A stretch of DNA of 64,000 nt from Eubacterium sp. (GTDB lineage Bacteria > Bacillota > Clostridia > Lachnospirales > Lachnospiraceae): NCBI GenBank assembly GCA_022796875.1, contig JAAWJJ010000011.1, positions 1-64,000 of the forward strand, read 5' to 3'. A model generated the notes under the pieces. That model was not told the origin of the DNA. It ran no database searches and saw only the letters and a program-made list of their open reading frames with translations. Below, piece by piece: positions 59,270 to 64,000 of this stretch; the stretch's first letter is position 1; each line of letters opens with the position of its first letter. A program made the translations under genes and the position numbers.

Positions 59270-60565
59270 ATGGCAGAAGTAATTTGCATGCCGAAGCTTG
59301 GTTTTAATATGGACGAGGGCCAGCTGGTACGCTGGTGCAAAGCGGTAGGCGAAGAAATCAAAAAAGGCGAAGTATTATTTGAAATCAATACGGATAAAAC
59401 GACGATGCCGGTGGAAGCAACCGCGGACGGCGTACTTTTAAAGACTATGCTGGAAGAAAACGAATTTGCGGAAGTGTTCACGCCGATCGCCGTAGTAGGA
59501 GAGGCCGGAGAAGATGCGGACGCGGCGTTGGCAGCGTATGGCGACGGGCAGGACGCAGGCCAGGATGGCCAGGCAGCCGCAGCGGCAGTCGATGTGAAAG
59601 CTCTGAAACTGACGCCGAAAGCAAGGAAACTAATCAAAGACGAGGGAATCGACCTGGCTTCTTTAAAAGGAATCACGGGAACCGGATTCCAGGGAGGCAT
59701 TACCGCAAAAGATATTAAAGCGTCGCCGTTAGCCAGAAAGATTGCGGAAAAGACAGGCATCGATCTGTCTGCCGTGACCGGAACCGGAGTAAACGGAAAA
59801 ATTATGAAAGCAGACGTCCAGGCAGCGGCCGGCGCTGTGCAGACGGCAGCGCCTGCGGATACGGAAGAGAAAAAAGTGCTTTCGAGCGTGCCGTATAAAG
59901 GCGTCCGTAAAATCATCGGTGACAAACTTGCGGAAAGCAAATTCACCGCGCCGCACCTTTACTTTACGGATGCAGTGGATACTGCAAATATGACGGCGTT
60001 CCGGGAACAGATGAACGAAGTGTCGGACCGCAGGATTACGGTATCGGATCTGCTTGTTTATGCGGCAAGCAAGGCTCTGCAGAAATTCCCAGGTATCAAT
60101 ACTTCCCTCGTAGACGGAAATATCGTTACTTATAAAAGTACGAATATCGGCGTGGCGGTAGCAGGCGATAACGGGCTGATCGTACCGGTGATTAAAAATG
60201 TGCAGGAAAAGACATTGACCGCAATATCGGAAGAAAACCGCGACCTGGTAGACCGTGCGAAAGAAGGCCGTCTGGCTCCGGCGGAATATTCCGGAGGAAC
60301 GTTTTCCATTTCCAATCTGGGGATGTTTGGAATCGGAAACTTTACGGCGATCATCAACCCACCGGAAGCGGCAATTCTATCGGTAAGTTCCGTCCGCAAG
60401 ATGCCGGTCGTTATTGAAGAGGACGGCGAGGACAAAATTGTGATCCGTCCGATGATGAATATTCAGCTTTCGGTAGACCACAGGCTGATCGACGGCCTGC
60501 TGGCATCACAGTTTGTAGAATATATGAAAGAATTACTGGAAAATCCGTTAAAGATTTTATTGTAG
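59270..60565 (+). CDS. acoC: Dihydrolipoamide acyltransferase (E2)
   Basis: Protein of 431 residues. The N-terminal lipoyl domain has the lipoylated Lys in TDKTTMPVEA. A peripheral-subunit-binding segment follows (LTPKARKLIKDEGIDLASL, and again SPLARKIAEKTGIDLSAVTG, so two such domains). The C-terminal catalytic domain has the active-site DHRLIDG. It carries the acyl group from E1 to CoA and forms the core of the complex. Linkers are Ala/Gln-rich. GGGAGGAC precedes the ATG. Confidence 0.93.
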   Translation: MAEVICMPKLGFNMDEGQLVRWCKAVGEEIKKGEVLFEINTDKTTMPVEATADGVLLKTMLEENEFAEVFTPIAVVGEAGEDADAALAAYGDGQDAGQDGQAAAAAVDVKALKLTPKARKLIKDEGIDLASLKGITGTGFQGGITAKDIKASPLARKIAEKTGIDLSAVTGTGVNGKIMKADVQAAAGAVQTAAPADTEEKKVLSSVPYKGVRKIIGDKLAESKFTAPHLYFTDAVDTANMTAFREQMNEVSDRRITVSDLLVYAASKALQKFPGINTSLVDGNIVTYKSTNIGVAVAGDNGLIVPVIKNVQEKTLTAISEENRDLVDRAKEGRLAPAEYSGGTFSISNLGMFGIGNFTAIINPPEAAILSVSSVRKMPVVIEEDGEDKIVIRPMMNIQLSVDHRLIDGLLASQFVEYMKELLENPLKILL

Positions 60566-60575
60566 GAGGGACGTC

Positions 60576-62306
60576 ATGGCAGAAGTAATTATCATGCCAA
60601 AGCTGGGATTCAATATGGACGAAGGCGAATTGGTAAAATGGCATAAAAAAGAGGGCGAAACTGTTGCCAAAGGAGAGGTTTTGTTTGAAATCAATACCGA
60701 TAAGACGACGATGCCGGTAGAGGCTACTTTGGACGGGATCGTATTAAAAATTGTTTTGGACGAGGGGGAAACGGCGGATGTGTTTACGCCGATCGCCGTA
60801 GTCGGCAATCCGGGCGAAGATGCGGATGCGGCTCTGGCCGCAGCCGGCGCGGACGTTGACGCACCGGCGGTTTCTGCAGCAGGCACAGACACAGCGGCAG
60901 CAGGCACAAACGCACAGCCGGCGGCAGGGAATTACGACTATGAAATTATCGTTATCGGCGCCGGGCCGGGAGGATATGAAACGGCTATCAAAGCGGCTCA
61001 GCTCGGGAAAAAGACTGCGATCGTGGAAAAAGGAAGTTTCGGCGGGGTGTGCTTGAACGAGGGGTGTATCCCGACGAAAACGTTAATCCGCACCGCAAAT
61101 TTGTATACCGAGATGAAAGAGGCGGAAAAGTATGCGATTTTCGGCGTGCCGCAGGACAAAATCAGTGTAGATATGAAAAAACTCCAGGAGCGCAAAAACG
61201 GGGTTGTAAGCACATTGACGAACGGCGTGCGCGGCCTGCTTCGGGGCAATAAGGTAACGATCATAAACGGTCTGGCGTCGTTTCAGGATACACATGCGAT
61301 TGCAGTGGACGGAAAGAACTATACGGCGGAATATTTTATTATCGCTACCGGTTCCAATACATTTATGCCGCCGTTTATCCCTCTTGAGGGAAATACGAAT
61401 GTAATCACCAGCAGGGAAGCACTGGATCTGGATGCGCTTCCGGAATCCGTAGCTATTATCGGCGGCGGCGTTATCGGGATTGAATTTGCCCATGTATTTT
61501 CCCATCTTGGCGCAAAAGTAACGGTATTGGAGCTGATGGACCATATCCTGCCGATGGTGGACGAGGAAGTATCCGAAATGGTGAAAAAGCGCATGGAGAA
61601 AAACGGAGTTACGTTCTATAACGGCGCAAAGGTGCAGAAAGTAAAAGATAACAGCGTGGTATACGAGTACGAGGGAGAACAGCAGTCCGTAGAAGCCCAA
61701 ACCGTCCTTATGGCAGTCGGCCGCGTGGCAAACACGGACGGCCTGAACGCAGAGGGAATCGGCCTGGAATTTGAAAAGAGCGCGATAAAAACCAACGAAT
61801 ATATGCAGACAAACATACCGAATATTTATGCGATCGGCGACGTCAACGGAAAAGCCATGCTGGCGCATACGGCGTCCCATGAAGGCTTTGTGGCGGTAGA
61901 GAATATTTGCGGCGGCGCGCATGCCATGGATTACAGCCAGATCCCGTCCTGTATTTATCTGGATCCGGAAGTTGCCTGCATCGGTATGACGGAAAAGCAG
62001 GCAAAAGAAAAAGGTTATGAAGTAAAAGTCGGCAAATTCAATATGATGGCGAACGGAAAATCCCTTGTCGAAGGAGATACCGACGGAGTGGTAAAAGTAA
62101 TTCTGGACAAAGAATACGGAGAGATTCTGGGTGTGCATATGTACGGAAAACATGTGACGGACATGATTGCGGAAATTTCCGTGGCAATGCATACGGAAGC
62201 GACGGCGGAGGAAGTCATCGGGGCCATCCATCCGCACCCGACCGTATCGGAATCGGTAGCCGAAGCGTTCATGGCCGCTTTCTACGGCAGGGCGATCAAC
62301 GGCTGA
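60576..62306 (+). CDS. acoL: Dihydrolipoyl dehydrogenase (E3) with N-terminal lipoyl domain
   Basis: Protein of 576 residues. Residues 1-85 form a lipoyl domain with the Lys in TDKTTMPVEA, followed by an Ala/Pro/Thr linker. The flavoprotein disulfide reductase has the FAD motif GAGPGGYETA, redox Cys pair GGVCLNEGCIPTKTL, NAD motif GGGVIGIEFAHVF and the C-terminal HPHPTVSE His-Glu pair. It reoxidises dihydrolipoamide with NAD+. An extra lipoyl domain on E3 is known from acetoin and some pyruvate complexes of clostridia. Start is 10 bases after the E2 stop. Confidence 0.94.
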   Translation: MAEVIIMPKLGFNMDEGELVKWHKKEGETVAKGEVLFEINTDKTTMPVEATLDGIVLKIVLDEGETADVFTPIAVVGNPGEDADAALAAAGADVDAPAVSAAGTDTAAAGTNAQPAAGNYDYEIIVIGAGPGGYETAIKAAQLGKKTAIVEKGSFGGVCLNEGCIPTKTLIRTANLYTEMKEAEKYAIFGVPQDKISVDMKKLQERKNGVVSTLTNGVRGLLRGNKVTIINGLASFQDTHAIAVDGKNYTAEYFIIATGSNTFMPPFIPLEGNTNVITSREALDLDALPESVAIIGGGVIGIEFAHVFSHLGAKVTVLELMDHILPMVDEEVSEMVKKRMEKNGVTFYNGAKVQKVKDNSVVYEYEGEQQSVEAQTVLMAVGRVANTDGLNAEGIGLEFEKSAIKTNEYMQTNIPNIYAIGDVNGKAMLAHTASHEGFVAVENICGGAHAMDYSQIPSCIYLDPEVACIGMTEKQAKEKGYEVKVGKFNMMANGKSLVEGDTDGVVKVILDKEYGEILGVHMYGKHVTDMIAEISVAMHTEATAEEVIGAIHPHPTVSESVAEAFMAAFYGRAING

Positions 62307-62388
62307 TTTGCAGTTTGGCACGGCGGGACGGCTGGCGGCTGCCCCCGCTCCGGCCCGTCGGGAAAAAAGGAAAAAGAAAAGAGGTAGA

Positions 62389-63504
62389 ATGATGCAGCAG
62401 TTAATGATAAAACCGACAATATACAAATATACAACGTGCAGGCAATTTGCGGAAGAATTTGTAATTGGCGAAGGCGACCTTGTAATAACAAACGAATATA
62501 TTTACGGCCCTGCGTTCGGCGGCATGAATCTGGCCTGCGACGTTATTTTTCAGGAGAAATACGGTTCCGGGGAACCGTCGGACGATATGGCGGAGGCCAT
62601 CTATAAAGATATAAAAGGAACGCCGAAGCGCATTATTGCAATCGGCGGCGGTACGGTGATTGATATATCCAAATTATTTGCTTTAAAATATGTTTCTCCG
62701 ATTCTGGATTTGTACGATGGAAAACTTCCGATGGAAAAAGACAAGGAACTGATTCTCGTTCCGACGACGTGCGGAACCGGCTCCGAAGTTACGAATATCG
62801 CGATTCTGGCATTGAACAGCCGCGGTACGAAAAAGGGACTGGCAGTCGATGAAATGTATGCGGACGCGGCGGTTTTGATTCCGGAATTGTTAAACGGGCT
62901 TCCGTTCCGATTTTTTGCGACGAGTTCGATCGATGCCCTGATTCATGCAATTGAATCCAGCTTATCTCCGAAAGGGAATGGGTATACAAGGATGTTCGGC
63001 TATAAAGCGATCGAAATGATTTTGAAAGGTTATGTGCAGATTCGGGATCATGGAGAGGAAGCTCGTATGGAATTGCTGGAGGACTTTCTGGTTGCTTCCA
63101 ATTATGCAGGAATTGCATTTGGAAATGCCGGCTGCGCCGCTGTCCACGCGCTTAGTTATCCGCTGGGAGCCATGTACCATGTGGCGCACGGGGAAGCGAA
63201 TTATGCGATGTTTACCGGGGTTATGAAAAATTATATGGAACTGAAGACCGACGGGGAGATTGCGAAACTGAACGCATTCATTGCAGAGATGATCGGGTGC
63301 GGCGTGGAAAATGTTTATGATGAGCTGGAAAAGCTGTTAAACGTGCTGATTCAGAAAAAACCGCTGCGGGAGTACGGCGTGACCGAACAGGATCTGGCTG
63401 ACTTTACGGAATCCGTCATGGTAAATCAGGGGCGTCTGATGGCAAACAATTTTGTAGAACTTGACAAAGACAGGGTTTACAAAATATACAAAGAATTGTA
63501 TTAG
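62389..63504 (+). CDS. Iron-containing alcohol dehydrogenase, 4-hydroxybutyrate dehydrogenase-like
   Basis: Protein of 371 residues that closely follows clostridial 4-hydroxybutyrate dehydrogenase: VPTTCGTGSEVTNIAIL, SSIDALIHAIES (metal ligands), GNAGCAAVHALSYPLGAMYHV then AHGEANYAMF (His ligands), and the C-terminal LREYGVT. It would interconvert 4-hydroxybutyrate and succinate semialdehyde with NAD(P)H. The close match makes this more likely than a general ethanol/acetaldehyde enzyme, although an aldehyde from acetoin cleavage is a possible substrate. GAGGTAGA precedes two adjacent ATGs (62389, 62392). It is the fifth gene of the operon. Confidence 0.85.
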   Translation: MMQQLMIKPTIYKYTTCRQFAEEFVIGEGDLVITNEYIYGPAFGGMNLACDVIFQEKYGSGEPSDDMAEAIYKDIKGTPKRIIAIGGGTVIDISKLFALKYVSPILDLYDGKLPMEKDKELILVPTTCGTGSEVTNIAILALNSRGTKKGLAVDEMYADAAVLIPELLNGLPFRFFATSSIDALIHAIESSLSPKGNGYTRMFGYKAIEMILKGYVQIRDHGEEARMELLEDFLVASNYAGIAFGNAGCAAVHALSYPLGAMYHVAHGEANYAMFTGVMKNYMELKTDGEIAKLNAFIAEMIGCGVENVYDELEKLLNVLIQKKPLREYGVTEQDLADFTESVMVNQGRLMANNFVELDKDRVYKIYKELY

Positions 63505-63516
63505 GAGCAAAAAATT

Positions 63517-64000
63517 ATGTTGTGGAAAGAAAAGTATGCAGACCGTATCTGTTCCGCAGCCGAAGCAGTATCGCATATTAAGTCCGGCGACCGCGTAGCG
63601 GTAGCGCATGCCTGCAGCGAGCCGGTGATTTTGACGGACGCTATGGTGGAAATTGCGGAACGGATGGATTGGAAAGACGTAGAAATCGTACATATGGTGG
63701 CCATGGGCAAAGCCGGTTACTGCGAACCGGATATGGCGAAACATTTCCGGCACAACGGCTTGTTTCTGGGTGGAAGCACCAGAAAAGCGATAGCGGAGGG
63801 AAGAGGCGATTTTACCCCGGTCTATTTTTCGGAAACACCAAAGCTGTTTCGTACCGAGCTTCATCCGGACGTAGTACTGCTTCAGGTGAGCGAACCGGAC
63901 GAACACGGCTACTGTTCCCTGGGCGTGTCCTGTGATTATACGAAAGCGTGCGCGGAAACCGCAGATCTAAAGATCGCTCAGGTCAATGCCAATATGCCGC
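63517..64000 (+). CDS. Acetyl-CoA:4-hydroxybutyrate CoA-transferase-like protein (partial)
   Basis: The first 161 residues of a CoA-transferase run off the window. The start IKSGDRVAVAHACSEPVILTDAMVEIAE and the later SEPDEHGYCSLGVSCDYTKA match 4-hydroxybutyrate/butyryl-CoA:acetate CoA-transferases (AbfT/Cat2 type) at the N-terminus. The catalytic Glu lies beyond the end. TTAGGAG precedes the ATG, 12 bases after the dehydrogenase stop. Together with that dehydrogenase it suggests 4-hydroxybutyrate activation to its CoA ester. Confidence 0.85.
   Translation, partial: MLWKEKYADRICSAAEAVSHIKSGDRVAVAHACSEPVILTDAMVEIAERMDWKDVEIVHMVAMGKAGYCEPDMAKHFRHNGLFLGGSTRKAIAEGRGDFTPVYFSETPKLFRTELHPDVVLLQVSEPDEHGYCSLGVSCDYTKACAETADLKIAQVNANMP

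Overview
The window looks like the chromosome of an anaerobic, probably gut-associated member of the Clostridia, most like Lachnospiraceae. The reasons are strong AGGAGG ribosome binding sites, a T-box leader in front of an archaeal-type aspS with gatCAB, an [FeFe]-hydrogenase, butyrate-kinase energy metabolism and many NAD(P)/flavin oxidoreductases. No rRNA, tRNA, CRISPR array, phage or intact insertion sequence was recognised. The species cannot be named from the sequence alone. About 54 genes are supported, nearly all in operons with short gaps.

Layout. 1-15.4 kb: three PucR-type regulators around two catabolic operons. The first holds an SDR, a flavin/FeS ene-reductase, an MFS carrier, a secondary-alcohol dehydrogenase and a membrane transporter. 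The second holds a URO-D-fold protein, an LVIVD beta-propeller and an unrecognised protein. 15.4-17.5 kb: a flavodoxin/HxlR pair, a HAAS-domain membrane protein and an Asn/Ser-rich small protein. 17.53-18.32 kb: one very long imperfect palindrome. 18.3-26.2 kb: a housekeeping operon (T-box, aspS, lipoprotein, gatC, gatA, gatB, clpX-like) for indirect Asn/Gln-tRNA synthesis, with an array of mini-hairpins in its leader. 26.3-38.7 kb: a GntR/LacI-type (AraR-like) regulator with matching CATACAAAT half-sites. It is flanked by a second ene-reductase and by a polyol/sugar-acid type operon (zinc dehydrogenase, GutM-like, SSS symporter plus two tiny membrane proteins, M24 protein, hydroxyacid dehydrogenase, SDR, isomerase/epimerase fold). 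A compact multi-helix element and an AEC carrier follow.

38.9-64 kb is the most interesting part, a set of genes that appear to depend on sigma-54. Two bacterial enhancer-binding proteins (38998-40923 and 54101-56131) accompany four good -24/-12 promoters and one weaker one. The promoters lie in front of butyrate kinase, thiolase/phosphobutyryltransferase, a beta-keto acid cleavage enzyme (BKACE) operon, a 2-oxoacid/acetoin dehydrogenase operon and, more weakly, an SGNH hydrolase. The BKACE side suggests this route: a hydroxy acid is oxidised to a beta-keto acid, which is cleaved with acetyl-CoA to acetoacetate and an acyl-CoA. Ptb and Buk would then turn the acyl-CoA into acid plus ATP. The acetoin-type complex is followed by a 4-hydroxybutyrate dehydrogenase homologue and a CoA-transferase cut by the window end. 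A two-gene [FeFe]-hydrogenase module between the two sigma-54 blocks could dispose of the reducing equivalents. The substrate of the BKACE branch is unknown.

Certainty is high for the gene families and gene borders, moderate for the promoters and operators (read by eye), and low for exact substrates.
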